Positions 14,896 to 22,920 are shown, counted from the first letter of the stretch. The stretch is DNA of 29,009 nt from CAYRUZ01 sp964427895 (GCA_964427895.1 CAYRUZ010000014.1:1-29009), one strand, 5' to 3'. Made by a program: numbers and translations. The notes: generated by a model from the letters alone, not told the origin.

Positions 14896-14901
14896 TAGAA
14901 T
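14896..14901 (+). promoter_or_regulatory. -10 candidate for the secreted protein gene and pyrF
   Basis: TAGAAT lies 22 nt before the ATG at 14924, leaving a leader of about 16 nt (including TCTCCCCCC) that lacks Shine-Dalgarno. It would also drive pyrF, whose start lies 1 nt after this gene. Confidence 0.45.
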
Positions 14902-14923
14902 CGGTGCGTCTCCCCCCATATTC

Positions 14924-15910
14924 ATGCGCCGTTCCACGTCCCTCGCCATCGCCTTCGGTTCGCTGGCCGTCCCCCTTGTCGCGCTGGCCGCCTACGCCAG
15001 TCCGAGCGCGCTTTTCTCCGCGTTGAACGATACCGGCGCAGCGCGGACCATCTCGACGGAAGCACACGTCCATCTGGACGGCGACGACATCGCGCTGTGG
15101 GTGAAAGGCGAGACCGAGGGAAAGACATTGGCTACCGCGAAGGCCAAAGCAAACGTGACCTTCGACCACCTGAGCGACGGCGTCTTGGATCGTGTTCGCA
15201 TGCGGGTGATGATCCTCGACGGAAAGCTCTACCTGCGCATGATCAGCGGCAAAGGCCTGACGGCAGAGGACCTGCGCAATTGGCAGTCGTATTCGCTGAC
15301 GGAGCCGTCCCAGCATGAGGACGCGAAAGCGATGATCCTGCAGATGTTGCGCGACGAAGGCATCAACATGACGGAGGAGCAACTGACGGACCTCATCGAT
15401 CGCGTGATCAACGCCGTGTTCTCGATGGATTCGGCCGAGGCCTCCGGCCTGACGTCGTACTCGCTGCGTCTGCAGCCGGCATTCCTGACGAACCTGGCCA
15501 CCATCTGGAACGAGACGGTCGCAGGCCTCAAGACGCTCACGGCCCAACAGCGCAGCGATTGGACATTCACCAAGGACGACATCGCGTCGTTCTCCGAGAT
15601 GCAGAAGATGGTCCTCGAGCACGTGAATTTCCATGTGCGCGTCGGTGTGACGCCGTCCGGCGTGGTACTGACCCAGAAGGCCTACGTCGCCGGAGAATAT
15701 GAAGGCGACAGCTTCGTCTTCGTCACCGAAAGCGCGACGAAAGACGGCCACGTCGTCGTGGTCGCCCCGCAGGGCAACGTCATCGACAATGACGACATCC
15801 TCGATCAGATCGAGGAATTCAGCGTGCCGACCATCGGCGATTGCACCGTCCAGCAATTGCGTGCGGGAACGTGCCAGACGGAGCGCACGCCGACGCGTCT
15901 CCCGCGCTGA
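14924..15910 (+). CDS. Secreted protein of unknown function
   Basis: This 328-residue protein has a clear signal peptide (MRRSTSLAIAFGSLAVPLVALAA, with cleavage near residue 23-25). The mature part alternates short polar beta segments, for example STEAHVHLDGDDIALWV, TFDHLSDGVLDRVRMRVMIL and LEHVNFHVRVGVTPSG, with a helical middle (TEEQLTDLIDRVINAVF). This looks like a lipid- or ligand-binding beta-sandwich of the LolA/LppX sort, but no motif proves it. There is no lipobox, so it is probably released or wall-associated. Two Cys near the C-terminus (GDCTVQQLRAGTC) could form a disulfide. pyrF starts 1 nt after its stop, so the two are co-transcribed, although no functional link is obvious. Confidence 0.75.
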   Translation: MRRSTSLAIAFGSLAVPLVALAAYASPSALFSALNDTGAARTISTEAHVHLDGDDIALWVKGETEGKTLATAKAKANVTFDHLSDGVLDRVRMRVMILDGKLYLRMISGKGLTAEDLRNWQSYSLTEPSQHEDAKAMILQMLRDEGINMTEEQLTDLIDRVINAVFSMDSAEASGLTSYSLRLQPAFLTNLATIWNETVAGLKTLTAQQRSDWTFTKDDIASFSEMQKMVLEHVNFHVRVGVTPSGVVLTQKAYVAGEYEGDSFVFVTESATKDGHVVVVAPQGNVIDNDDILDQIEEFSVPTIGDCTVQQLRAGTCQTERTPTRLPR

Positions 15911-15911
15911 C

Positions 15912-16763
15912 GTGAGCCATTACGCCGATCGCCTCGCGGCCCGCATCGCGCAGACCTCCCCGGCCTGCGTCGGTCTCGATCCCGCACTGGAGAAGCTGCC
16001 CGAAGGAATCACGCGTGACGCCGCGGGTGTCGCCGCGTTCTGCCGCGGCATCATCGATGCCGTCGCGGACATCGCATCCTGCGTCAAACCGCAGCTCGCC
16101 TACTTCGAACGACTGCGCGGCGACGGTATGAAGGTGTTCTGGGACACGTGCGCGTACGCGCACGAGAAGGGATTGATCGTCATCGCCGACGGAAAGCGCA
16201 ACGACATCGGCCCGACCTGCGATGCGTATGCCGAAGCGTACCTGGGTGCTGACAGTCCGGTTGATGCACTGACCGTCTCGCCGTATCTCGGCAGCGACGG
16301 CATCACGCCATTCATCAAGCGTTGCACCGAGAACAGCAAAGGCATCTATATCCTCGTGAAAACGAGTAACGAGAGCTCGGGCGAACTGCAGGACCTGCCG
16401 GTCGGCGACGAAAGCGTCTGCGAACACCTCGCACAACTCGTGACCGGCTGGGGACGCGATGAAATCGGCCCGGAATCGGGCATGTCGTGCGTCGGAGCGG
16501 TAGTTGGGGCTCCTTACCCCGAAGAGATGCGTTACCTGCGTTCCTTGATGCCTCAGGCGCCGTTTTTGGTGCCTGGGTACGGCGCACAGGGCGGCACCGC
16601 CGCGGACGCCGTGACGGCGCTCTACGACAACGGAACGGGCGCGGTCATCAACAGCTCACGCGGCATCATCTTCGCCGGCGGCGGCAAAGATTGGCAGGAG
16701 AAGGCGCGCGCAGCGGCGGAGATGATGAGAGACGAGCTCGCAGCGGCCCTGAAGGCGCGCTGA
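15912..16763 (+). CDS. pyrF: Orotidine 5'-phosphate decarboxylase, type 2
   Basis: This enzyme decarboxylates OMP to UMP, the last step of de novo pyrimidine synthesis. The 283 residues fit the longer type 2 subfamily. Signatures are VGLDP (20-24), CVKPQLAYFE (Lys59), the catalytic IADGKRNDIGPT (Asp93, Lys95, Asp98) and the phosphate-binding VPGYGAQGG (220-228). The start is taken as GTG at 15912, giving the normal N-terminus SHYADRLAARI directly before the first barrel strand; longer frames run back into the upstream gene. GTG follows the upstream stop by 1 nt, indicating translational coupling. The stop directly abuts the stop of the convergent SLH gene. Confidence 0.95.
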   Translation: MSHYADRLAARIAQTSPACVGLDPALEKLPEGITRDAAGVAAFCRGIIDAVADIASCVKPQLAYFERLRGDGMKVFWDTCAYAHEKGLIVIADGKRNDIGPTCDAYAEAYLGADSPVDALTVSPYLGSDGITPFIKRCTENSKGIYILVKTSNESSGELQDLPVGDESVCEHLAQLVTGWGRDEIGPESGMSCVGAVVGAPYPEEMRYLRSLMPQAPFLVPGYGAQGGTAADAVTALYDNGTGAVINSSRGIIFAGGGKDWQEKARAAAEMMRDELAAALKAR

Positions 16764-18875
16764 TTACTTGAACCATCCGCCGATGCCCAGCGGGGAGGGC
16801 AGATCAACCCACGAGTAGTGGGCCACGCCGTCCGTCCAACGCACGGCCCCTGCCGTGCCGAAGGATCCGGCATCCTGCAGGCTGACGCGCAATGCTCGCT
16901 CGCCGGTGGCACTCTCGGGCGAGAGATCGGCCATCAATTTGTACCGCTGCCCTGCCGAGACGTCGCGCGCGCCCAACGGTACGGGGCAGAGCAGACTGCC
17001 CGCCTTCTCGGTGTTCACCGAGCAATCGGAGGACGCGGTGCCGTCTTCGGACGTGAGGTACCAGCGCGGAATGTACAGACCGCGGCTCTCGACCGTGAAA
17101 TCGAACTGCTCGACCGCGACGCTGGATCCGCTCTGGGCATGCCCCACGACGCTGACCAGGCTGACGAGCTTGCCCTGGCCCAACACCAACTGTGCATCGC
17201 CGGTCAGCAGATTCTTCACTTCGAGAATGTGCGCATTGGCGGTCTGCTGCGACGGGAAATTGGTGCTAAGAGGTCCGATTTGCTGATTGATATGCGACGC
17301 GTTGCCCTGCACGCTCAACACGAGGGACTTCACGCGGAAAACATCCTGCGGCATGCCTCCTTGGCCGTACGGATACAGCGCGACGCGCAGCGCCATTTGC
17401 GCCGTGCCAGCGGGCAGTACCAATGCGGTTCCCGAGGCAGTCGCGGTCCAACGCCACGTGTGATCGCTGTTGGTGAGCGGGTCGTTGTCGAACGCATCGG
17501 GAACGAACGTCATGAGCGTGCGGCCGAGCGCATCGGTGAGCATGACGGAACGGATGCTTGGTGCCTTGCGGTCAAACTTGAGGTAGACCGCTTTGAGTGT
17601 TGCATCCTCGTCGAATCGGAACGTCGCGTCGGCGACGGGCTGGCTCGTGACCGTTCCGAGCTGCGCCATTTGCGTGACGGAAGGCAGAGTGAATCCGGTA
17701 TTCGGTACGGATGACGAGCTGCTGGAGCTGACGCTGCTGACGGAAGACCAGGATGACGAGACCGACGAAGAGGAAGACGAGGAAGAACTGGAAGACCAGA
17801 TGCCACGCTCTGCCTGGCGGTACGCCGTGAGTACCCCGTCATTGTCGGCGCGGAACGCGGCCGCGAGACGGGCCATCTGCCCGCGCGTGAGGGGTTGGTC
17901 GAGTTTCACCCCGGCAAGCAACAATCCATGCTCCGACGCGACTGACACGAACGGCGCGTACCAGGGCTCGCCCGGCAATGAAGGCGCTTCCCATCCGTAG
18001 AGGTTCACGAGAATCTTCAGCGCTTGGTCGTAATTGAGGAGGCGTTCGGGATGGAACAGCCCGTCGGGGAAACCCCCGACCACGCCGCGATCCTTGGCTC
18101 CGCACACGTACGGGGCGAACCAATCGTCGGCACGGACGTCGGGGAAGCAGCCTTTCTGCCGCTCGAAGGTGAGAGACGCGACGGCCTGGCGCAACTGCGC
18201 ATCCAGAAGCTCGGCGAGATCTTCGTCGGTAGCGACCGTCACGGTGAACCCGTTACGCCCGCGCAACGCGCTCATTTGATAGAACACCTGCGGCTCCTCG
18301 GCTTTCGGTTCCTGCGCGCGGTAGACGTGCAGCCGCACCGTTTGGCCGCCCACCACGACGTCTTCCATGTCGATTTCCTTGTAGAACGCATACCCCTCGA
18401 CCTCGCGGACTTTCGCGTCGCTGTACATCGTCGAGTTCGTGATATCGAGCAAACCATCCTGCTGCACGGTCAGCACAACCGACCGGTCGGGACTGATCGT
18501 GGGACTGCGAAACGCCAAAACCACATCGGTCTTGTCGCTTACGTCGGCCGGCGCGACATCCGTCCAGCCATCGGAGAGACACAGTCCGAGCACGCCGTTC
18601 CAGAACGCATTGTCGCAACTCGTCGCATGGATGCCCGGAACGCTCGCCATCGCGATCTTCAGGAATTCCGCGCGGTTGATCTTCGTCGACGGGCGGAAGG
18701 TACCGTCGGCGTATCCTTCGACGGCGCCGAGGTCCGTGAGAACGCTGATGCCGGCGGCTTCTTCTTTGGTGAAAGGTGAATCGTGGTATCCCAGCGACAC
18801 ATCCGACCAGTTGATGGCGGCGGCGGAGGCGGGGACGAGCAGAACGGCAAAGAGGGCGAGAGAGGGGCGACGCAT
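16764..18875 (-). CDS. SLH-domain surface protein with PsbP-like insert and poly-Ser linker
   Basis: This 703-residue exported protein has a signal peptide (MRRPSLALFAVLLVPASAAA, 1-20). SLH repeat 1 (about 22-75) has EGYADGTFRPSTKINRAEFLK. A domain at about 110-232 (TNSTMYSDAKVREVEGYAFYKEI and following) resembles the PsbP-like segments found in such surface proteins; this is tentative. SLH repeats 2 and 3 follow (about 238-345), with VGGFPDGLFHPERLLNYDQA and then QPLTRGQMARLAAAF. Next comes a Ser tract broken by Val/Trp (about 358-391), then a C-terminal beta-rich domain ending WFK. SLH repeats usually bind secondary wall polymers. The ATG at 18875 is chosen because the signal peptide starts there and TGCTACCGT lies 6 nt upstream. 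Confidence 0.88.
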   Translation of the reverse strand: MRRPSLALFAVLLVPASAAAINWSDVSLGYHDSPFTKEEAAGISVLTDLGAVEGYADGTFRPSTKINRAEFLKIAMASVPGIHATSCDNAFWNGVLGLCLSDGWTDVAPADVSDKTDVVLAFRSPTISPDRSVVLTVQQDGLLDITNSTMYSDAKVREVEGYAFYKEIDMEDVVVGGQTVRLHVYRAQEPKAEEPQVFYQMSALRGRNGFTVTVATDEDLAELLDAQLRQAVASLTFERQKGCFPDVRADDWFAPYVCGAKDRGVVGGFPDGLFHPERLLNYDQALKILVNLYGWEAPSLPGEPWYAPFVSVASEHGLLLAGVKLDQPLTRGQMARLAAAFRADNDGVLTAYRQAERGIWSSSSSSSSSSSVSSSWSSVSSVSSSSSSSVPNTGFTLPSVTQMAQLGTVTSQPVADATFRFDEDATLKAVYLKFDRKAPSIRSVMLTDALGRTLMTFVPDAFDNDPLTNSDHTWRWTATASGTALVLPAGTAQMALRVALYPYGQGGMPQDVFRVKSLVLSVQGNASHINQQIGPLSTNFPSQQTANAHILEVKNLLTGDAQLVLGQGKLVSLVSVVGHAQSGSSVAVEQFDFTVESRGLYIPRWYLTSEDGTASSDCSVNTEKAGSLLCPVPLGARDVSAGQRYKLMADLSPESATGERALRVSLQDAGSFGTAGAVRWTDGVAHYSWVDLPSPLGIGGWFK

Positions 18876-18881
18876 GAAGCT

Positions 18882-18890
18882 ACGGTAGCA
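18882..18890 (-). promoter_or_regulatory. Extended -10, 6 nt before the SLH gene (leaderless-type)
   Basis: On the minus strand TGCTACCGT is followed by AGCTTC and the ATG at 18875. The arrangement is nearly identical to that upstream of the gene starting at 20888 (TGCTACCAT, then 6 nt). Confidence 0.5.
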
Positions 18891-18948
18891 GCGGACCCGC
18901 ACCCGACAAGCAGACGGACTGGTTTATCGGCTCCGTTCGATGGTCTCG

Positions 18949-19722
18949 TTACGCCAGCATCCACCAGAAAAACGCGAGCGCCACGACGATGCGCTCGACC
19001 CCGAACGCGACGAACGAGTGCCCCCTGATGAACCGCAGCAGCCAACGGATGACGAGGAGCGCGACGACGAAGGAAACGGCGAATCCGACGGCCAGGGCGG
19101 CCGCGTCGCTGCGCGAGAATTCCCCCGCCGTTTTCAGCAAGTCCAGCGCGCTCGCCGCGGCCATCGTCGGAATGGCCAGCAAGAAGGAGAAATCAACGAT
19201 GCTGCGGCGCTTCATGCCAAGCAACAGTCCTCCGACGATCGTGGCAGCCGCGCGCGACACGCCGGGCACGATGGCGACGCTTTGGCAGAGGCCGATGATC
19301 AGCGCCTGGCCATACGTGATGCGCTCAAGATCTTCCTCGGCGGACGGGGATTCGCGATGCCAGTACTCGAAAACGATGAGCACGACGCCGCCGACGAGAA
19401 GCGTCCACAGCACGAGCGTGGGCGACGGAAGGAGGACGTCCTTCACGAGTTTGTGCGCAATCAATCCGATCACGGCCGTAGGAATGAACGCGACGACCAC
19501 GCGCTGCAGCACCACGCGGCTGCGCAGCAGGGTGCGTCCATAGAGGGCGACGGCCGCGAGGATGGCGCCGAGTTGGATGACGATCTCGAATGACGTCTGC
19601 ACGTCGGTCTGCGGCAAGCCGAGCACGCGCGACGCGAGCAGCAAATGCCCCGTCGACGAGATGGGAAGGAATTCCGTGATGCCCTCGACCACTCCGAGGA
19701 CGGCGGCGTGCCACAGCAACAT
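18949..19722 (-). CDS. uppP: Undecaprenyl-diphosphatase
   Basis: This integral membrane protein dephosphorylates undecaprenyl diphosphate, recycling the lipid carrier for peptidoglycan and surface glycans; overexpression of the family gives bacitracin resistance. The 257 residues fit BacA/UppP. The first signature is VVEGITEFLPISSTGHLLLA near the N-terminus. The second is PGVSRAAATIVGGLLLG, where the usual SRS reads SRA while the preceding Ser-Arg pair is kept. About seven to eight hydrophobic segments are visible. ATG at 19722 gives the family's normal N-terminus; an in-frame TTG at 19734 is possible. It lies 42 nt downstream of the DUF1697 gene, probably in one operon. It fits with murA elsewhere in the window. 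Confidence 0.95.
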   Translation of the reverse strand: MLLWHAAVLGVVEGITEFLPISSTGHLLLASRVLGLPQTDVQTSFEIVIQLGAILAAVALYGRTLLRSRVVLQRVVVAFIPTAVIGLIAHKLVKDVLLPSPTLVLWTLLVGGVVLIVFEYWHRESPSAEEDLERITYGQALIIGLCQSVAIVPGVSRAAATIVGGLLLGMKRRSIVDFSFLLAIPTMAAASALDLLKTAGEFSRSDAAALAVGFAVSFVVALLVIRWLLRFIRGHSFVAFGVERIVVALAFFWWMLA

Positions 19723-19764
19723 GGCGCCATTCAATCACAGGAGGACGCGCGGGAACAGCGCGGT

Positions 19765-20292
19765 TCAGGCGAGCAATTTCATCACCGTGTTCCAGTTCCG
19801 CGTCGTGACGTTCTTGCCGAACTCTTTTTCGACGATAGCCATCGCGTCGATCGTGCCAGTGCCCCTCGAGAGATCGAGCACGCTCACGACTTCGCCGTCC
19901 GTCACGTGGAGGATGCGGAAATCTTTCTCTGGCGATTCGTACGTCTTCATGGCGCTTTGGGGCTTCTGCGAGAGGAACGTGACGTACTGCCGGATATCCT
20001 TCGTCACGGCGATGCCCTTGAACGGATCGGTCTTCTGCAACGCCGCGAGTCCGTCGCGCGTGCGGAGGATGACGGGAATGGTGAAGCCGAACGCCTTCTC
20101 GAGTTGCGCCGCGATTTGCGCGCAGAGTTTCGTCGAGTTTTTTTCCTTCGCGTCGAACGCCGCATTGCCGCTGTTAAGGAGCGTCTTCACCTTCTCGCAT
20201 CCCATTGTCTCAAGCACCTTCTTCAACTTCGCCATCTCCACTTTCTTGTTGCCGCCAACGTTGATGCCGCGCAGAAAAGCGACGTACTGCAT
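19765..20292 (-). CDS. DUF1697 family protein
   Basis: This 175-residue cytoplasmic protein of uncharacterised family DUF1697 is recognised by its N-terminus, QYVAFLRGINVGGNKKVEM, with KTLLNSGNAAFDA shortly after. The family has no established activity. Its ATG (20292) overlaps the TGA of the upstream methyltransferase gene as TGATG, so translation is coupled to it. A longer reading frame extends upstream, but it lies out of frame inside that membrane protein gene and lacks family similarity, so the short start is preferred. Confidence 0.88.
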   Translation of the reverse strand: MQYVAFLRGINVGGNKKVEMAKLKKVLETMGCEKVKTLLNSGNAAFDAKEKNSTKLCAQIAAQLEKAFGFTIPVILRTRDGLAALQKTDPFKGIAVTKDIRQYVTFLSQKPQSAMKTYESPEKDFRILHVTDGEVVSVLDLSRGTGTIDAMAIVEKEFGKNVTTRNWNTVMKLLA

Positions 20293-20888
20293 CAGCGCAG
20301 ATGGGGAAAGAGGGCGCCCGTTCGCGCTTTGTAGTCGACGTACGCCGGGCCGTATGCCTGTTTCAGAGCCCTCTCCTCGACGGGGAGCCGCACGATCAAC
20401 ACCATCAGCAACAACGCAAGAAATCCGCCGCCGAGAAACCAGTTGGCGGTGAGAAGAAACGTCCCGAGCGCGAGCAGCAGGAATGAGAGATACATGGGAT
20501 GACGGACGTACGCGTACGGCCCCGTCGTGACGACGTTGCCTCCTGGCCGAATCTGCACGGTGCCCGTGAAGTTGCGTGAGAGGTGCTTCTGTACCCACGC
20601 CAAAAGAAGGAGCCCAAGCGCGAACGCGGCGACACCCGACCAACGCGCTTGCGGCGGCAGGGGGAGTTGTGACCACGCCATGATCGGCGGCCACACCATG
20701 TACCCGAGGAATCCGAAGAACGAGGGGACGCCGATGATGACGCGCAACGCGCGGAAAGCCCCTTCACCCTGCGTGGTCTGGCGCACGCCTGAGGCGCCAT
20801 CGGCATATCCGGCGGAATACATGCGGATCGCCACGACGGCGAGGAACAGGAGGAGAAACGCCGTGTGGAATGGATATTCCGCTTCCAT
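20292..20888 (-). CDS. Isoprenylcysteine carboxyl methyltransferase (ICMT)-like membrane protein
   Basis: This 198-residue membrane protein has four or five hydrophobic segments. They include TAFLLLFLAVVAIRM near the N-terminus, GVAAFALGLLLLAWV in the middle, and a long hydrophobic hairpin near residue 150. The C-terminal half carries the ICMT/phospholipid-methyltransferase signature TTGPYAYVRHPMYLSFLL, followed by VEERALKQAYGPAYVDYK. Together these form the SAM and substrate site in the family. Bacterial members methylate diverse, mostly unknown acceptors; the substrate here cannot be inferred. The ATG at 20888 follows TGCTACCAT by 6 nt. The gene is first in a probable operon with the DUF1697 gene and uppP. 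Confidence 0.88.
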   Translation of the reverse strand: MEAEYPFHTAFLLLFLAVVAIRMYSAGYADGASGVRQTTQGEGAFRALRVIIGVPSFFGFLGYMVWPPIMAWSQLPLPPQARWSGVAAFALGLLLLAWVQKHLSRNFTGTVQIRPGGNVVTTGPYAYVRHPMYLSFLLLALGTFLLTANWFLGGGFLALLLMVLIVRLPVEERALKQAYGPAYVDYKARTGALFPHLR

Positions 20889-20894
20889 GGGCCA

Positions 20895-20903
20895 ATGGTA
20901 GCA
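20895..20903 (-). promoter_or_regulatory. Extended -10, 6 nt before the ICMT-like gene (leaderless-type)
   Basis: On the minus strand TGCTACCAT is followed by TGGCCC and then ATG at 20888. It probably drives the three-gene run down to uppP. Confidence 0.55.
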
Positions 20904-20921
20904 GAAAGCGGGTGTTTTCGT

Positions 20922-20952
20922 TTGACTCTCCCGTTGCGACAAACCCTATACC
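20922..20952 (+). promoter_or_regulatory. Candidate -35/-10 promoter for the TipAS gene
   Basis: TTGACT (20922-20927) and TATACC (20947-20952) are separated by 19 nt. The downstream leader is about 20 nt, ends CCCCCCACTCCC and has no Shine-Dalgarno before the ATG at 20980. The spacing is longer than ideal. Confidence 0.4.
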
Positions 20953-20979
20953 GAGATCATCATCTTTCCCCCCACTCCC

Positions 20980-21414
20980 ATGACCGATCCGCAGAGCGAT
21001 CCTGACGATCCACGCTACAACCCATACGCCAAAGAGGCGGAGGAACGTTGGGGCAACACCGAGGCGTATGCGCAGTCGCGCAAGCGCGTCGCTTCCATGT
21101 CGAAGGACGACATGAAAAAGATCCAGGAAGCCGGCGACGCCTTGATGAGGCAGATTGCCGCAGTGTCGAAGGGCGATCCTGCGAGCCCTGAGGCGCAATC
21201 CCTCATTGCGCGTCATTACGACGGTCTGCGCGCCTACTACGAGCCAACGATCGAGCTCTATCGCGGCCTCGGCAGCATGTACGCCGATGATGCGAGATTC
21301 TCGGCGTTCTTCGATCGATACTCGCCCGGCCTCGCGATTTTCATGCGCGACGCGATGCACGTCTTCTGCGATACGCATCCGTCGAATTCCGCTCATCCGA
21401 GGCCAAGGGGTTGA
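20980..21414 (+). CDS. Stand-alone TipAS-type antibiotic-recognition domain protein
   Basis: This 144-residue protein consists almost entirely of a TipAS domain, the all-helical ligand-binding part of TipA-like MerR regulators that binds thiopeptides and similar antibiotics. Signatures are EAEERWGNTEAYAQSRKRV (about 17-35), SPEAQSLIARHYDGLRAYYE, and YRGLGSMYADDARFSAFFDR followed by PGLAIFMRDAMHVFC. The MerR DNA-binding half is absent, as in the short TipAS isoform, which sequesters the drug. Drug binding or sensing is inference from the family. Its stop codon overlaps the -35 hexamer of the homospermidine synthase promoter. Confidence 0.9.
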   Translation: MTDPQSDPDDPRYNPYAKEAEERWGNTEAYAQSRKRVASMSKDDMKKIQEAGDALMRQIAAVSKGDPASPEAQSLIARHYDGLRAYYEPTIELYRGLGSMYADDARFSAFFDRYSPGLAIFMRDAMHVFCDTHPSNSAHPRPRG

Positions 21415-21438
21415 CAGCAAAGATTGGAGAGGCACAAT
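21411..21438 (+). promoter_or_regulatory. -35/-10 promoter for homospermidine synthase
   Basis: A perfect -35, TTGACA (21411-21416), is followed 16 nt later by CACAAT (21433-21438). The predicted transcript starts near 21445, leaving a leader of about 40 nt before the ATG at 21487. This excludes the in-frame upstream start at 21424. The -35 overlaps the TGA of the TipAS gene. Confidence 0.6.
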
Positions 21439-21486
21439 GCGCGGCAACTCCGCATTTTTGCGCCGGAGCGTTGCCCCCCTGTGCCC

Positions 21487-22920
21487 ATGAAGCACCTCTC
21501 TTTTTCCGGTGGCATTCTCTTTCTCGGTTTTGGCGGCGTTGCCCGCTGCACGCTGCCGCTCATCCTCCGTCACATCGACGTGCCGGCCTCGCGCGTGACG
21601 GTGATGGATATGGCGGATACCAGCGACGTACTGCGCGACTACATCGCGCAGGGCGTGACAGTGCGACGAGAACGCCTCGAACGCGAAACCTACGCACAAC
21701 AACTCGCCGCACTCGTGCGGCCGGGGGATTTGATCATCGATTTGGCATGGAACATTTCGTGCACCGACATGCTGCAGTGGTGCCGCGACAACGACGTGCT
21801 GTACATCAACACCAGCGTGGAACTGTGGGATCCCTACGCCGGCGCAGACACGGCGGTACCCCAGGACCGCACCCTGTACGCGCGGCATCAAGCCATTCGC
21901 GCGCTGACGGACTCCTGGGCGGCCCCGGGCGCCACGGCGGTTTTGGAACACGGCGCGAATCCCGGACTCGTATCGCACTTCACCAAACGCGGTTTGCTCG
22001 ACATCGGGACCATGCTGCTCGACGGAGCGCCAGAGGACGCGCACGCGCCGGTGCGTGCGGCCATGGAGGCACGGGATTTCCCGGCGCTGGCCCACGCGTT
22101 GAACGTGCGCGCCATCCACATCAGTGAAATCGACACGCAAGTCTCCTCGCTGCCCCATGATCCCGCCGTGTTCCGCAACACGTGGAGCGTCGAGGGATTT
22201 TTCGAGGAAGGCATCGCCCCCGCCGAAATGGGATGGGGCACGCACGAGACGACGCTGCCGCAGGACGGCTGCACGCACGACGAAGGGCCGCAGAACGCCA
22301 TCTGCCTTCGTCGGCGCGGCATGGATACGTTCGTGCGGTCGCGCGTGCCGAGCGGTGAGATCACCGGGATGGTCATCCGGCACGGCGAAGCGGTCACGAT
22401 CGCACATGCCCTCACGCATTGCGATGCTGCGGGCACGCCCGTCTACCGGCCTACGGTGCACTACGCCTACAAGCCGACGGACGAAGCCCTGCAGTGCCTG
22501 GCAGAAGTGCGCGGGCGCGGCTATCGCATGCACGACGGCTGGAAGATCATGAGCGACGACATCGTTTCTGGGCGCGACGAACTCGGCGTGCTCCTGATGG
22601 GCCATCCGTTCGGCTCGTGGTGGACGGGCACGGTGCTGGGCATCGACGAGGCGCGACGCCTGGTCCCCGGACAGAACGCGACGACCGTGCAGGTCGCAGC
22701 TTCCGTTCTCGCGGCGGTGGAATGGATGATCCGCCATCCCCGCGAAGGCGTACGCTTCCCCGACGATTTGCCCTTCGAGGAAATTTTGGCCGTCGCCGGA
22801 CCGTATCTGGGTTCGCAGCCGTCGCAGGCCATCGACTGGTCACCGACCGGCGATCGATCCGCAGAAACGTGGGAATTCGCGCATTTCCTCACCGATCAGC
22901 GCGCGTCCCAGATCGCGTAG
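21487..22920 (+). CDS. hss: Homospermidine synthase
   Basis: This NAD-dependent enzyme makes homospermidine from putrescine (or putrescine plus spermidine) by aminobutyl transfer. The 477 residues equal the size of characterised bacterial enzymes. The N-terminal Rossmann loop is FLGFGGVARCTLPLILRHID (about 12-31). The family block HGANPGLVSHFTKRGLL carries Asn158. Further along, NTWSVEGFFEEGIAPAEMGWG and GSWWTGTVLGIDEAR match the C-terminal saccharopine-dehydrogenase-like part. No ornithine or arginine decarboxylase lies nearby, so the diamine must come from elsewhere in the genome or from outside. Its last 25 nt overlap the end of the convergent SLH gene. Confidence 0.9.
   Translation: MKHLSFSGGILFLGFGGVARCTLPLILRHIDVPASRVTVMDMADTSDVLRDYIAQGVTVRRERLERETYAQQLAALVRPGDLIIDLAWNISCTDMLQWCRDNDVLYINTSVELWDPYAGADTAVPQDRTLYARHQAIRALTDSWAAPGATAVLEHGANPGLVSHFTKRGLLDIGTMLLDGAPEDAHAPVRAAMEARDFPALAHALNVRAIHISEIDTQVSSLPHDPAVFRNTWSVEGFFEEGIAPAEMGWGTHETTLPQDGCTHDEGPQNAICLRRRGMDTFVRSRVPSGEITGMVIRHGEAVTIAHALTHCDAAGTPVYRPTVHYAYKPTDEALQCLAEVRGRGYRMHDGWKIMSDDIVSGRDELGVLLMGHPFGSWWTGTVLGIDEARRLVPGQNATTVQVAASVLAAVEWMIRHPREGVRFPDDLPFEEILAVAGPYLGSQPSQAIDWSPTGDRSAETWEFAHFLTDQRASQIA

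Noticed and set aside
17700..17800. Repeat-rich DNA that could be mistaken for a tandem repeat array
   Set aside because: It encodes the poly-Ser linker of the SLH protein, with mixed serine codons and no regular unit.
19735..19764. CGCGC/GCGCG arms between uppP and the DUF1697 gene as terminator
   Set aside because: The stem is only 5 bp and no T-run follows on either strand.
20764..22737. Long minus-strand open frame of 657 codons
   Set aside because: It overlaps TipAS and homospermidine synthase, both clearly real on the plus strand; it has no recognisable domain.
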